The notes below the pieces were generated by a model, which was given only the letters and a program-made list of their open reading frames with translations, was not told the origin of the DNA and did not search any database. Below, piece by piece: positions 1 to 12,261 of a DNA stretch of 64,000 nucleotides. The position numbers were made by a program, and so were the translations under genes. This stretch comes from Tupaia tana. Its lineage: Eukaryota > Chordata > Mammalia > Scandentia > Tupaiidae. Every line of letters begins with the position of its first letter. The first letter of the stretch is position 1. Where the stretch lies: positions 25,050,779-25,114,778 of the forward strand of contig JAKSZU010000005.1 of NCBI GenBank assembly GCA_026018925.1, read 5' to 3'.

Positions 1-185
1 AGAGACTCTAAAATCTAAGCAGATTTCTAAAACAAAGAACCAGATAAAACTTCTAAATATAAAGGTTGCTGTTAAGTGAAAACTGAATATTTATGCTTAA
101 GAATTAAATAAGTTAGTGGTGAGTAATATTTTTCCATCACTGTTCCTGTCTATACAACAATACTAAGTGGAATCAAAAGTTTGTG

Positions 186-325
186 GCTGGGATGCTGGAC
201 CTGATGGCTTACTTTCTCTCGCTCTCTCTTTTGGTTCAAGTCCTCGACCTGGTGGCTCACTTGCTCTTTCGCTCTCACTACCTCTCTCTGGATAAATTAA
301 AATAATAATCATCATAATAAATCAC
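186..325 (+). mobile_element. SINE-S, old
   Basis: GGTTCAAGTCC B-box-like motif, then GACCTGGTGGCTCACTTGCTC and a degenerate CTCTCTGGATAAATTAAAAT end. Confidence 0.75.
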
Positions 326-1367
326 TCTTTTTTAAAAAAAGTTTAACTGAAAAGGGAAAATATTGCAGAAAGACTGTGTGGGAGACTGGTCCCGTGGTGG
401 AACCGGTGTGGAAACTGTGGTGTGCTAAAAGGAATGCTGGACCAGCAAAGCTGCAGACAGGGATCTGGTCCTGGCCATGACACTATGCAGGGAGTGACCT
501 GAAACAAACTTCTCTCTGGACCTCGAGGTCCTCAGATTCAGATGTAGAACGTCTACATACCTTCCATCCATCCCCACATACTAGAGTCAATTAAAGGTCA
601 AACAGGAACCAAGTCCTGAGTAAAAGTGAGACTATGATATCACAGTCTCGGGGGTAGTCATCCAACACTGAGAACTCACAGGCTACCGGACAAGCGCCTC
701 CCTAAGCCTACCTTTTGATTCTTGAAGAGATGAGGCCTTGTTCTTTCCATATAGAGAAACCACCACTCAAGTGAAAGAATAATAAATTGAAATTGTGAAG
801 GATACCTTGGGTCTATTATTCTGGTAACATAAAAGTAACAACATATTCAATGTTGCTGGCAAACCAAAGATACCATCTGCAAACAGACAAAGATCTGGGA
901 GATTGCTGCCCTCCAGCTAAAGAATTTTTTCACAGTCCATCATGGGAAGCATAGGATTGACTGCTCTTCCTCCTGCCAACACGGTAAGCTGATAACCAGG
1001 GAAGTTTTCAAGAAAATAATCAACTTATTTTGGAATTAACGTTCTCTTTAACTTAGAAATCTCCTGGCCCACCCCATTCATACCTAAAGCTAGAATATGG
1101 TAAATAATGGTGTCTGTGAGGACATGTTATTTTGAAAAGTTAGTTATATACAGCATACACTGTTTTAAAAAGTAGAGAATTAAGTACACGTTAACAAGAT
1201 ACCAAAAAAAAAAACACAAAAATGTAAAAGGATGAACATCTTACTATCTAGAAAATGTACTAATCAGTATCAATTTGCTATTTTATATTAAATAGTTGGC
1301 AAACAACTTTTTTAAAATTCAAATTAAAAAATACAATACATTCTTCCCAGTTTCATACTCCAAATCT
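326..1367. other. Unassigned intronic sequence
   Basis: No gene, repeat family or regulatory site recognised; ordinary AT-rich intron. Confidence 0.5.
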
Positions 1368-1369
1368 TA

Positions 1370-1449
1370 TTAGGTTGTCAGGAAAGTCAGGACATATTTT
1401 TCTATGTTTTTCTATGCAAAAATGCATCAGGACTTTCCCAACAATCCAG
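1370..1449. mobile_element. Mariner-type MITE, 80 bp palindrome
   Basis: The inverted ends TTAGGTTGTCAGGAAAGTC and GACTTTCCCAACAATCCAG are flanked by TA (1368-1369, 1450-1451), as for Tc1/mariner insertions. It closely matches the copy at 37857-37934. Confidence 0.8.
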
Positions 1450-1706
1450 TATTTTAAAAGTCAACATTTATCATCCTAAGTGTGATACTGAAAAGGGTCG
1501 ACTTAGGTCAGTCCACAAAGGAGAACTGCCAAATGAGGCGGGAAAGGCTCGCCTTGGGTGAGAAAGCAAGTGACCTTGGTAAACTCAGTATGTCCTGGAG
1601 GAGTAGGAAGCAGCAATCTGAGACCATGAGGGTGGAAACACAAGACTTGAATGTAAGCAGTAAAAAGATAAATTCAGAGTACAAAAAACAACGTGAGAAC
1701 AAGTTT

Positions 1707-1969
1707 GTATCTTTTTTTGAGAGGTTTTTGCTATAGGGCGCGAGCGCTTGCCAGACAGACAGAGACAGACAGAGAGACAGAAAGCGAGAAATCACCCCCC
1801 AGGGGGGACGGCCACGCTGCAATCCCTTCTCCTCCATTCTCCTCCCAGGATCTTGGGCACGCGCACACACACGCGCCCGGCCTGAGTTTTAAGCCACTGG
1901 GTCTGGGACTTGAAGCACGTCAACTACATGGGAGTCCAGCGACATAGCCATTACGCTAACTGCTGGTCC
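1707..1969 (-). mobile_element. SINE-L
   Basis: Reverse-oriented full copy flanked by TGAGAACAAGTTT (1694-1706, 1970-1982), a perfect 13-bp target-site duplication. Confidence 0.95.
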
Positions 1970-2669
1970 TGAGAACAAGTTTACATCTTAAGAAAAGGAA
2001 GAATCAATGAGAGGACTTAGCCCTCATACCTGTTCTAGAAAACACTGTATGCCCTGAAACTGTATCAAAGGCAACAACAATATCATGACAAAACAAATCA
2101 TGTCCATCCCGTATGGTCTGAGGCATCATAAAACCAGCATCAATGCAGTAAGCCTCAGCAAGTGTGAATCGAGTATCTGAACATCGACTTCCTACCTAAC
2201 CCTGGAGAACAGTTTTCAAACTGCAGCACCCATTAGCAAGTGGTGAGATCTACTTAGTGAGATCTACCATTTTCTTTTACAGTAAAAAAAACAGATCAGA
2301 GTACATCTCCATACTAAGAGTGAACAAAGGCTTGTAAAAGTTTTGTTTCGGTCTATAAGTGTGTACAATATGTACTACGTCTTACACTATTTCTCCCTAG
2401 AGAATGAAATTTTTTAAGTTTTAATATATGGGAAGTGTTAGGAAAAAATTTTCAAAATTGCAATACAACTGGGGAATACACAGTGAATAAAAATGACCAT
2501 TTCATGATTCCACATGGGGAAAATCATCTGACAACCAAGGTAAAGGTACAGAGGAGAGAGTAAATGTGCTACACACCTACTGCACGGTAGCCTGAAAGGA
2601 CAGGAGGAACGCTGAAAGCTAAGGTCTACGCAGGGCCTTACAAACAGAACTAAGAGACCGGCCTTGACT

Positions 2670-2904
2670 TTTTTCCTTCTGTAGCTGCCAGCAGTGCATG
2701 TATTAGGTTAGGGAGAGACAGACAGGGAGAGGGAGAAAGCCTCTCCTAGTGGGATACAGTCACACCACAATCCCTTCTCCTCCACTTCTCCATCTTGTCG
2801 GGATTTGAGGCACAAAGACATTTGCAACCAGGACCAGGAGACCGACCATATCGATCATATGGAATCCAGCTTCTCTTAACCACTGAGCTTCAGGGCCAGC
2901 CCCA
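2670..2904 (-). mobile_element. SINE-L, old diverged copy
   Basis: Diverged body with CACACCACAATCCCTTCTCC; flanked by GGCCTTGACT (2660-2669, 2905-2914). Confidence 0.85.
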
Positions 2905-2914
2905 GGCCTTGACT

Positions 2915-4097
2915 CCTTCATTATAACTTCTCATGTAGGCAGAATGAAAGCGCTAGAATACAAACAGCAGGCACTTAGCCATCCGACTGCAGGCTGTGCA
3001 GCAGACAGCCATGGCCTGCAAAAAGGAGGACGCGTCCCTAGCCCGTCCTACTCTTAATATGAACCACCCGACCACTGTGTCACCTGTGACAAACCACTCA
3101 GTCTTCTCATAAGCCAGATAAGAAAAAGAGGTTTACGCCATCTACTGCAAACCTAAAATGTGACTGATTGGAAACAGCAGCAATGCAGAATCGCAACTGA
3201 AATTTAAACTTAGGACAAGATGCTTAGTCCCTCTGAGCTCCAATGACCAATCTGCACAACTGGGCAGACAGCACTCTCACAGCCTGTTCCTAGGAGTCCC
3301 ACGCCCCCTGCAGGTACAAAACAGAGCAATGCCTGCCACAGTAGGCACTAAAGAAATTCTTCCACTGCCCTTCTTTCTCCATTTGAATGACAACAGCATC
3401 ATTATTTCCTCTGGATGTACCCCACAAAAAACTGAAATTCTCAAAGTCCTGATCCAATTTCACCCTCTGAGAAAGCTTCTGGGAGTTCACACTGACCTGT
3501 GCTCATTCTAAGACTCTTCGCCTAGGCCTTCTGTAGTGCATCCTCTGGTTTTAACCATCCCATCAAAGTTAAAATATGCTTCATAAAAAGTACAAAGGAT
3601 TCTTAGCCGGGTCTGGACTTACACACTGCACTGCCCCACTGCAGCTTCTACCACAGAAGGCTGTAAAAGCTGTCTCAGAAATCAGCACAAAGCCAAGCCA
3701 CCGGAGGTGCGGTGCGGTACCAGTGACGGAAAACAGAGCAGGCAGGTACGGCTGCAGCACTGATGGATGTCAAAGCACCTTGCTGTTTCTGAGAAATGAA
3801 GTATCACACAACCGATTACCAAGTGCTCGTAATCACATCACTGAAGGGCCTTTGTCTCCGTAGCACTGTCACAGTCTTCTAAAAGCCACCTGTTGGCTAA
3901 AGATGCAGGAAGAGAGACACCATACCAATGTCCTTCCACTGGTGTGTATGTGTCTGTGTGTGCATCCCATCCATCCTTTCTGCCTGCCTGCCCTCCATAC
4001 TGACCTAAAAAATATATGACTCAACAGGGAAGAACTTGGGCAAGTTTTCCAAGTTCCTAAGAAGAGATGTCTTTCCAGAAGATTAAAAGTGGTATAG
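2915..4097. other. Unassigned intronic sequence
   Basis: 3070-3135 faintly resembles a MIR (AACCACTCAGTCTTCTCATAA). The remainder is unrecognised; short open frames here have no protein-like features. Confidence 0.4.
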
Positions 4098-4286
4098 GTT
4101 CAGTCATGGTGGTTCAAGCAGGAGGGCAAAACCGCACAGTTACTGAGGCCACATGGGAGACCCTGGTTTCATTCCTGGGCCAGCCTAGTCAGGCCAAGTA
4201 TGGTGGCACACGCCTGTGGCCCGCACTAACTGGAAGGCTGGGACAGGAGGAACCCACCATGGAGAGAGACTGTCAAAAACACCTAC
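4098..4286 (+). mobile_element. SINE-7 (tRNA head plus 7SL-like segment)
   Basis: tRNA-like head with B-box-like GGTTTCATTCC, then GGTGGCACACGCCTGTGGCC and GGAAGGCTGGGACAGGAGGA, which parallel the Alu/7SL text. Ends GAGAGAGACTGTCAAAAA. Confidence 0.75.
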
Positions 4287-4288
4287 CC

Positions 4289-4505
4289 TAGGGCCAGCAT
4301 AGTGGTAAAACACGACATTCTGCAAAGCATCACAACAATGGGGTTCCCAGTTCAAGACTACAGACATCCCTGACTATGCCAAGGACACACATGCCCATGA
4401 TCCATGGCTAACTGAGGGCAGATCACTGTGTCAAGACCCTGCCAGGGTGCTATCTGTCTGTTTCTTTCATTCACTCATGGAGGAAATAAACAGATAAACC
4501 TAAAA
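4289..4505 (+). mobile_element. SINE-7-related, diverged
   Basis: GGGCCAGCATAGTGGTAAAAC head, AGTTCAAGACT, then GGCAGATCACTGTGTCAAGACC and a CTTTCATT/AAATAAA tail. Confidence 0.65.
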
Positions 4506-4524
4506 ATATATATATCCTCCATGT

Positions 4525-4667
4525 CTGCTATTCTCCTCTTGGGATCTTGGGCATGCACGCACACGTGCCCAGCGTGAGTTCAAGCCACCGGGTCCGGGAC
4601 TCAAACCACAGTCAACTACTTGGGAGTCCAGTGACCTAGCCATTACTCCAACTGCTGGTCCCCCCCA
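4525..4667 (-). mobile_element. SINE-L, partial (3' half missing)
   Basis: Retains the tRNA head and central GGATCTTGGGCATGCACGC segment; the 3' third is absent next to an AT-rich run at 4501-4515. Confidence 0.85.
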
Positions 4668-5476
4668 CACACATTGTTTTCAATGCAGAGATTCATCTAC
4701 TTTGGTGAACAAACTACAAGAAATGTTTCATCATTTTAAACTCTTTCTACCAAATTCTTGACAGTTGTTATCTTCTATTTCACAAAAAAATGCTTCAGCT
4801 CTTTAAAAAACAAGGATTCTAGATTGCTACCATACCCTTTAGACACCCGATGGGTGACTGATCTGTACGATGTTCAATCAACCTGCTTTCCACTTAAAAA
4901 GCATGAGTGCTTCTATTACTCCAAGTCCAATGTTACAGTATAACGAAGTATCTGTAAAGGACCTCACATTTCTTAGAAGAAAATCATTATGTAAACATAT
5001 GTTATTATTATATTAATTTAAAGTGAAACAAAAAACTGACAATGTAAATGATTTACTTATAGTAAGAGAGTTCACACTCCAAATTCCAGAGTATAATTCC
5101 ACCTTACCCTAATGAAAAGTAAAATTATCATCAAACTTAAGCACAGGTTTGTCAAATACTCAGAATATTCTTCATGTGTTAAATAACGCATTTACATTGT
5201 GAAGAAGTGTCTCAGAAAGAGTTCTTAATTCTTGTCACAAATAAAACTTACTTGTGTCTCTTTCTGTATCACTGAAACAATAGGAATATTATATTAAACC
5301 AGAATAGAGTGGAAAGAAAAAATTATGCCAGTTCTACTAAATCTCAATTCCCTTAACCTGTAAAACATGACTGTCTCTTACCATTTTCCAGCTATAAAAC
5401 AATGGGAGGAAAGGAAAAAAAAAAAAAAAAAACCTGAAAACAACTCTAAGTTCTACTACAAGAAAGAGTTTCATTT

Positions 5477-5662
5477 AGGACCAGTAGGTGGCATGGTTGT
5501 TAAGGGCGCTGGACTCCCACGTGGCCTACTGTAGTTTGAGTCATGGACATGGCGGCTTGCTTATTCACTTTCTCACCCCCACACACACCAGCCCCTCTCT
5601 GGTCAAATTAAAAAAATAAAGTTAAATAATTCTTTTTTTTAAAAAAAAAAAAAAAAAAAAAA
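5477..5662 (+). mobile_element. SINE-S
   Basis: GGACCAGTAGGTGGCATGG head; ends CCTCTCTGGTCAAATTAAAA and poly(A). Confidence 0.93.
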
Positions 5663-5745
5663 AGTAAAAAGGGAAAAGCTTTTTAGCAACCACACTCTCG
5701 AAATCCCTGAAAATGGCAGTGTCACTAAAGGTACGCGTAATTTTT

Positions 5746-6003
5746 ATTTATTTATTTATTTATTTTTTGCTATAGGGTGCGTGTGCTCACCAGACAGAGA
5801 GACAGAGAGACAGAAAGCGAGACATCACCCCCCAGGAGGGATGGCCACGCCACAATCCTTTCTCCTCTATTCTCCTCTCAGGATCTTGGGCACACACGTA
5901 CACGCACCCGGCGCTGAGTCTTAAGCCACCGGGTCCAGGACTCGAACCACAGTCGACTACATGTGAGTCCAGTGACATAGCCATTACGCTAACTGTTGGT
6001 CCC
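5746..6003 (-). mobile_element. SINE-L
   Basis: Flanked by AAGGTACGCGTAATTTTT and AAGGTACATGTAATTTTT, a duplication with two differences. Confidence 0.92.
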
Positions 6004-6599
6004 AAGGTACATGTAATTTTTGTGAAGGGTGCTAGGAAGCCCTGCACTAGACTTCACCACATTAACGTGGTTTCAGTCTCCTCGAAAAAACATGAAAGAC
6101 ACCACTGTGTTGACAAAAGACACGGAAGTAGAAAGAACTGGTAGTACCGAGTGTAGTCATGTCCACAAAATCAAGAGAGGAGAGGCAGAAAAGAAAGCTA
6201 CAGGAGTCAGTCCTTCCTCCAAAACACCAATCCCCTAAAAAAACCTTCAGAGTTGACTGTTGTGGAATCTAGATCCTAATTAGACATTAAACGCACTAGG
6301 GAGTGGCTGATGAAGAGGCAGGTAAGAGTGCAAGAGGCACGCACTAGTCTTCATCCCAACTCCTCACGCCCCCGGAGGTGAGAACAGGACGGCCTCCCAG
6401 AGCCTGGTGCCAGGGTGGGCAGCAGGAATCTCCCTCCAAATTTCGGGGTACTGCATTTTGCTCAGATTCAGCAGCATGAGGGCCCAGAGCAGGTGCTTGC
6501 CTTTGCTTCTGTCCCCTTGGCCGCTACAACTCCCCCGCCCTCTCTCTCATTCTGTTTTTTTTGGATTTAAATAAATCTCTGTCAGATTAAAAACTGACC

Positions 6600-7445
6600 A
6601 GGCGTAATGGGACAGACCTCAGTGACCACACACAAGGAATACAGACTGCAAGATTTGTTTGGGAAAGCCTTTACACAGACGGATGACTGCAACAAAAGCA
6701 ATCACTGAGGAGGGAGAGAATATGACTTCCAGAGTTCCCGTATTCAAATGGTCTATTCTGGGGGGAAAAAAAAAAAATGACAAAGCATACAAAGGAACAG
6801 GAAGACAAGGTACGTTTATAGGAAAACTAATTTGACAACAGAAACTATTCCTGAAAAACCCTAGACGTTGGAATTACTAACCAAAAGTGTTAAATCATCT
6901 ATCTTAAAAATGCTCAATGAACTAAAGGAAATCATAAACAAGAAACCACAGGAAATCAGAACACAGCAAAAACACACAGGGAACATATCAATAAAGAGAT
7001 GAGAGGTTAGATTTCCAGGAAGGAGGAAAGAGGAGTTGTTACTGAACAGTTATCGAGCTTCTGCTTGGGGTGATGAAAACATTTTGGAAATAGGGCTAAT
7101 GATTGCTCAACACAGTGAATTTAATTATTGCCAGTAGACGGTACATTTAACTGTTAAACGTACATTCAGACTGTGGTACAGTAGTAAAACGCAACGTGTG
7201 ATGAGGCTGACCCAAGTGGGAAGGTTCTAGGTTTGCATCCAGGACCTCCCTGAGTGTACCAGACACACACATGCCTGTGATCTGGGGCTTGTAAAACTGG
7301 GTTGTGGCATCAGATCAGGAGTGCTATTCCTCTGCCTTTCTCTCCCCCGCCCCGTCTCTCTCAATCAAGCAAGAAATAAGAGCAAATTGTTAAATGTCAA
7401 ATTCTATGTGATTTATATCTTACCACAATTAAAATGAAACAAAAC
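6600..7445 (+). mobile_element. L1/HAL1-like fragments including a 3' end
   Basis: ORF1-like text (AAATGCTCAATGAACTAAAGG, CATATCAATAAAGAGATG) is followed by an L1 3'-UTR pattern (GGGGTGATGAAAACATTTTGG) and an A-rich end near 7445. A SINE-7 is inserted at 7166-7385. Degenerate, no open frame. Confidence 0.7.
7166..7385 (+). mobile_element. SINE-7-related, nested in L1/HAL1
   Basis: Head TGTGGTACAGTAGTAAAACG, B-box-like GGTTTGCATCC, then CATGCCTGTGATCTGGGGC and a TCTCTCTC tail. Confidence 0.7.
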
Positions 7446-7550
7446 ATAATCAAGGTTGTCACACTGGGTTCCCAAAACAAGAGCTAATGTGCTTACATCT
7501 CTATCAACACTGTTTTTCCAGAGTATGAGTCACTTGTTGAAATGCAAAAT

Positions 7551-8051
7551 GTCTTGGGTGAGCTGCAAGCATGGTGAAGGTCCCTAAAGCCCGCCGGACC
7601 TTCTGTAAGAAGTGTGGCAAGCACCAACCTCATAAAGTGACACAGTACAAAAAGGGCGAGGATCCTCTGTGTGCTCAGGGAAAGCAGCGTTATGACAGGA
7701 AGCAGAGAGGCTATGGTGGACAGACTAAGCCTATTTTCCGGAAAAAGGCAAAAACTACAAAGAAGATTGTGCTGAGGTTTGAATGTGTTGAGCCCAGCTG
7801 CAGATCTAAGAGAATGCTGGCTATCAAGAGATGTGAGCATTTTCAACTGGGAGGAGATAAGAGAAAGGGTCAAGTGATCCAGGTCTAAGCCTCATCTTTT
7901 CTATTATGAAAATGGCAAAATCCTGAGGTGAATGTTCACCTCATTTAACTACAGTTGGTCTGTTTGTAAGGGAATAAAGTAATCAATAAAATTCCCCTTT
8001 CGAGGAAATTTGATTCATAGTTAAAAAAAAAAAAAAAAAGTCTTGGGTGAG
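7551..8051 (+). mobile_element. RPL36A-type processed retrocopy unit with target-site duplication
   Basis: The direct repeat GTCTTGGGTGAG at 7551-7562 and 8040-8051 flanks leader, coding region, 3' UTR (7889-8022) and a 17-base poly(A) (8023-8039). These are the marks of L1-mediated retroposition of a spliced mRNA. The leader begins 8 bases before the ATG, so the copy is nearly full length. Confidence 0.92.
7571..7888 (+). CDS. RPL36A/RPL36AL (eL42) retrocopy with an intact 105-codon frame
   Basis: The frame is uninterrupted and encodes a protein very close to ribosomal protein eL42 (usually 106 residues). It has one Lys fewer near the C-terminus and about a dozen substitutions, including N3K, T7A, K30E, S32P, Y34C, S46R, K88E and a C-terminal F to V. 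Both zinc-binding Cys pairs (TFCKKC and ECVEPSC) and the GYGGQTKP loop are retained. It has no introns, a short 5' leader (CTGCAAGC), a 3' UTR with AATAAA signals and a poly(A) tail, so it is a processed retrocopy. It is antisense to USP12 within intron 1. Expression is unknown; substitutions at normally invariant basic positions suggest relaxed constraint. Confidence 0.9.
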   Translation: MVKVPKARRTFCKKCGKHQPHKVTQYKKGEDPLCAQGKQRYDRKQRGYGGQTKPIFRKKAKTTKKIVLRFECVEPSCRSKRMLAIKRCEHFQLGGDKRKGQVIQV

Positions 8052-8424
8052 AACGTATCTGCTGGATTCAGAAGAGGCCATACATCAAAGGTAAGTTAAT
8101 TCCTGAAGGTAGCATTTAAATTCTACTGCTTTGCTTCAGCAAGCCATGACAGGGTATGAGGAAAATTCTGGAAGGCATCTATGTCTCAGAGAGAAGATTA
8201 GTTTACCAGGGTAAGAAGTAAGTGTTGCCTCTCGGCAAAAATAACAAGAGTCTGAAAGAGACCCAATGTTTATGCATGGCATTTTTCAAACCGTAATAAA
8301 ATCCATTTTCAAAAATAAACACAAATTTAACATTTTTAAAACAATTCAAATACAAATTTCAGAATGCAAGAAGCAACTGATGTTAGAACTTGATTTGGAT
8401 TGCCTTACAAAGGAGAAAGAGGGG

Positions 8425-8640
8425 TCTCAGGACAAGAGCTGCTGAGCGAGTAGATAAGCGGAGAGCTGGGAGCGGCAGCAGCCATGTGCTCTTGGGCAGT
8501 CACTCTATCACTCTCAGTTTCCTCGCTAATGATACAGGGAAACACGCACTCTGTCCCCTCACAGGGTCGCTGTAGAAATAAAACCATAAATGTGAAAGTG
8601 CTCTAAAATTTAAAGCGCTATGTAAAAGTATTACCAGAAA
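8425..8640 (+). repeat. MIR element
   Basis: Core-like text CTTGGGCAGTCACTC, CTCAGTTTCCTCGCTAATG, then TCACAGGGTCGCTGTAGAAA and TTTAAAGCGCTATG follows the MIR consensus order. Confidence 0.75.
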
Positions 8641-8704
8641 CATTGGTCGTTTAAATTTTCCTAAGTGATCACTTTACCAGATTAAGAAACACAACAAAAA
8701 ATTC

Positions 8705-9026
8705 TTTTTTTTTTTTAAGGTTTTCTCTGCCCTCATTGGACAAAGAGTAAAAAAAAATCACATCCTACTCCTCCCCCAACTTCCCTCCCCCTACCTCCTT
8801 CCCCCAACTTCCCTCCCGTTACCTCTCTCCCCCTGCCTCCCTCCCCCTCAATGAGGGCCACACCACAACCCCTTCTCCTCCATTCTTCTCCTGGAACCTT
8901 GAGTAAACACATACAAGTGCCCAGTATGATTTTCATGCTGCCCTCAAGCCACCAGGTCCGGGACTTGAACTTGGGTCATCCATGAAGGAGTCCAGTACTT
9001 TAACCACCATGCCAGCTGCTGGCCCT
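8705..9026 (-). mobile_element. SINE-L, old, with expanded pyrimidine repeat
   Basis: Head reads GGCCAGCAGCTGGCATGGTG on the minus strand. The internal C-rich tract is expanded into imperfect CTCCCCCAACTTCCCTCCC repeats at 8768-8850. Confidence 0.85.
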
Positions 9027-9729
9027 TCTACTAGGAGAGCAAAATTCTGTGTTCAAGAAAGCTACTGTGTATGCAAAAGGAAAAGATACCAATCTTTAAC
9101 CTATCTAAAAGCCTGAAGTTGGCCAACAGACTGTCATAAATACCAGTACAAGTACCAAATAAATCCCTTTTGTTATATGCTTTGTGTAAAATTTTATTTT
9201 ATAAATACTGCAAGCTCACAATCTGAAAAATAATTCAAACTGCAGAAAGGGTGAAAGACTTAAAACTCAAAAGTATTATTCCCTACTTCCTTAAGATTCA
9301 TTTCCCCTGACACAATTCCTACTAACAGTTCAAGTTTTTAATGGTGATTATTATCATGATTTTAAATAATATTTACCTGCCTCAGACAAGAGCTTTTAAT
9401 TTTATGCTTTCCAAGATGAGAAAATGGTACCAACAGTACCTTCCATCTCTCTTTTCCCAGGCCACTTCCAAATTTTTATTAGGTATCATTAGGTATAACA
9501 CCATTTGGGGCCTCTCGGGGTTTCTATCCCACACTCCAACAAAATTTACAAATTTCATATTGTACTTAAAAAAATCCCTACTGTGAAACAAAAGACAATA
9601 AGCATTCACCTTTCTTCCTTTCTTTCATCTCTCGATTCCTCCACCTCCCAATAATTTTTATATATTCAGGGATTATAACATTTGTGTTTGCTTTTATAAT
9701 TACAATAAAATCTCCCATGCCATATCTGT

Positions 9730-9731
<2 letters not shown>

Positions 9732-9774
<43 letters not shown>
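9732..9774. repeat. Poly(T), 43 bp
   Basis: Uninterrupted T43 not followed by any recognised SINE body; possibly the tail of an unrecognised reverse-strand retroposon. Confidence 0.9.
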
Positions 9775-9778
<4 letters not shown>

Positions 9779-9931
9779 AAAAAGCAACTAACTAGAAAGA
9801 GAAGACACAGGAAGGCAGCTAATGCATACCGAGGAGCTTGACTTTGTAGAGAGGACCAGGTGGAGATGCTGAGAAACTTCTGACAAGAACAAACTTCAGC
9901 TAGGTATGGTAAAAAAATTCTATACACAATT

Positions 9932-9990
9932 ACCAAAAAAAAAAAAAAAAGAAAAGAAAAATAAAGAATAGAAAAGAAAAGAAAAGATCA
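9932..9990. repeat. A-rich (AAAAG)n simple repeat
   Basis: A16 followed by GAAAAG-type units. Confidence 0.85.
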
Positions 9991-11404
9991 CCCCAACAAA
10001 AAATCTATACTGGAAAGGTAGAGGTGGGGTGGGGAGCACAGGAACAGAAATACAGCAGAATTATTACTCACTGAACTACCACCATTGGAAGGAGAGAGAA
10101 TCTGTGTTTCAAGCTTTGGATTTTTCTCAAATGCCTGGATATCCTTGCTTAGCTGGTCAGACTGTGAATGAAAGGCAGCAACATCGGTATCTCACGTGGG
10201 CGTTTCCCCTGCATCTGTGTGATCTGGTCAACGTGAATGATCACTGATTCAAGTTCTGTTCTAAGGGGCGGGCAGGTGACTAGCACGCCTTCCTGCAGGG
10301 TGTATGTGAGGCACAGAGGTCATATGAAAAAGACAGCAGTATCGAGTGGGGGCTGCCCCTCCATTTCTACGGTACTAGTCTCTGCTCTCTCTACTCTCAT
10401 GTCTTCCTCAGATGAAAGGTCACTCACTTTCTGGAAAGACCATGTCTCTGGTTTTATTCTAAAGGTAAACGCTGCATGCAAACTACTCCGGTTGAACAGG
10501 AAGAGAGAGGCTCCACTGAGCCAGCTGGTCCACATGAACTGTAATTACCATGGCGACGGCATCACAGCCACACTCCAACTAGGAGCTGTGGATTCCAAAT
10601 GAAGCTTCCACTAAAGCTCTCCTGAGAAGACGAGGGCCAGTTGTTAGGCTTACTGGTTATTCTCATTCCTGCTGTAACTTCTACTTGCTGCTCTCTTTAA
10701 TCCTACCTACTACTTTCAATTCTCCAAGAATTCCTCAAAAACAGCTGGTCTGTTGACAGCGCCACGTATCCTCCAGCTCTGCTATAGTGATAACAAAATT
10801 AACACACACATCCTGGCCACATTCACACCACCCTTGCCACAGTCACACAACATATTTTTGTTTTTTTTTCCATAGAAATTTTAGAAACTGGTGTGCAAAT
10901 GATAATAACAGGTGTACACATGCTTAAACCGGCCTTAGGTTCTTTCATATTATTGTTTACAAAACAGATTATTTTAACAAGTATGATATTTTACTTCAAA
11001 GTAGTCTACTGCTCCCAGAATATAAATATTATCTAAATTATACAAAAAAGTTTTGCTACTAAACACCTACAAAAATGAAAAGAACATCTAATACTATTTC
11101 AATCTCACCAGAAATTCTCAGCCCACACCAAAGTTAATTTCCTTCAGATCACTGTTCCAAACAAGAATCTCCAACACTGTATTCCAAAATACTACACATA
11201 GAAATGTAAAAGAAACTGATATTTTCTACTTTAGAATATTTTTCAAATTTTATTCTAATTCATAAAATAAAATTTTACTGTCACACGGTATGAATGAGAT
11301 GTGTTACTGCCTTTTAGAGGTCTAACAAAGCTCTCTTTATAGGGTGATTAACAACGCACAGGATAGAACTTGGAGAAAGGCAACATACAGTTCAGTTTCT
11401 AAAA
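9991..11404. other. Unassigned intronic sequence
   Basis: Contains a 121-codon plus-strand frame (10237-10602) with no recognisable domain. It is Ser/Thr-rich and likely chance. No repeat identified. Confidence 0.4.
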
Positions 11405-11416
11405 TTTCTCTATCGT

Positions 11417-11684
11417 GGGACCAGCAGTTAGCGTAATGGCTATGTCGCTGGACTCCCACGTAGTCGACCGCAGTTCGCGTCCCAGACCCGGTGGCTTAAA
11501 ACTCACGCGGGGTGCATGTGCGTGCATGCCCAAGATCCTGAGAGGAGAATGGAGGAGAAGGGATTGTGGCATGGCCATCCTTCCTAGGGGGTGATTTCTT
11601 GCTTTCTGTCTCTCTGTCTCTCTCTGTCTGTCTGGCCAGTGCAGGCGCCCTATAGCAAAAACCTCTCCAAAAAAAAAAAAAAAA
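11417..11684 (+). mobile_element. SINE-L, young CGCG B-box subtype
   Basis: Near-consensus copy flanked by TTTCTCTATCGT (11405-11416) and TTTCTCTGTCGT (11687-11698). B-box-like motif reads AGTTCGCGTCC. Confidence 0.95.
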
Positions 11685-12261
11685 TTTTTCTCTGTCGTAT
11701 TCGGCTTCTCATCTAGGCTTATCCTCTATTATGTTCTGAAAAGAGACACAGACAAAGGGAAGAATAGATGGGGGGGGAGGGGGAGCTCAATAATTTTCCA
11801 AGGTGAAAAACCACATACATCTGCATGCCCACACTTAAGATAAACTTCCTTCCAAATCTCCCAGAAAAGAGGAACTTGCAATTTTATCCCTTAAAGTCTC
11901 TCATATTACCAATTAAAAACAAAAAATAAACAAACAAACAAAAAAAAAAACTCCTCAACTAGTCTGTTTGAACACCAAAGAGCTGTTCAGTCCCAAGGAA
12001 TCTCATGGACCTTTACAGAAAGAAGTAACAAACTTAAATGCATTTAATTGTGCCTACAGATATTCTCTCATTATTGTACATCACAGGCGTTATCATAAAT
12101 AAGCTTTTTAAAACCATTCCTCTGAAGGAGAGATTAGGTCAGCAATCAATTATATATTAAGTGGGGATATTAGCAAACAAACAACAACAAAAAAAGGGTC
12201 AATATTGTATAAATATTATCCCAAGGCACAATACCTACCAAAACCATCAAAAATTACTTTG

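Noticed and set aside
1508-1870. Recurrent 60-130-codon frames with motifs such as SLDSHVVD or ARETER
   Set aside because: They recur wherever a SINE-L occurs and are translations of the SINE on either strand.
10237-10602. 121-codon frame as a gene
   Set aside because: No recognisable domain, no splice or promoter context, intronic and opposite to USP12.
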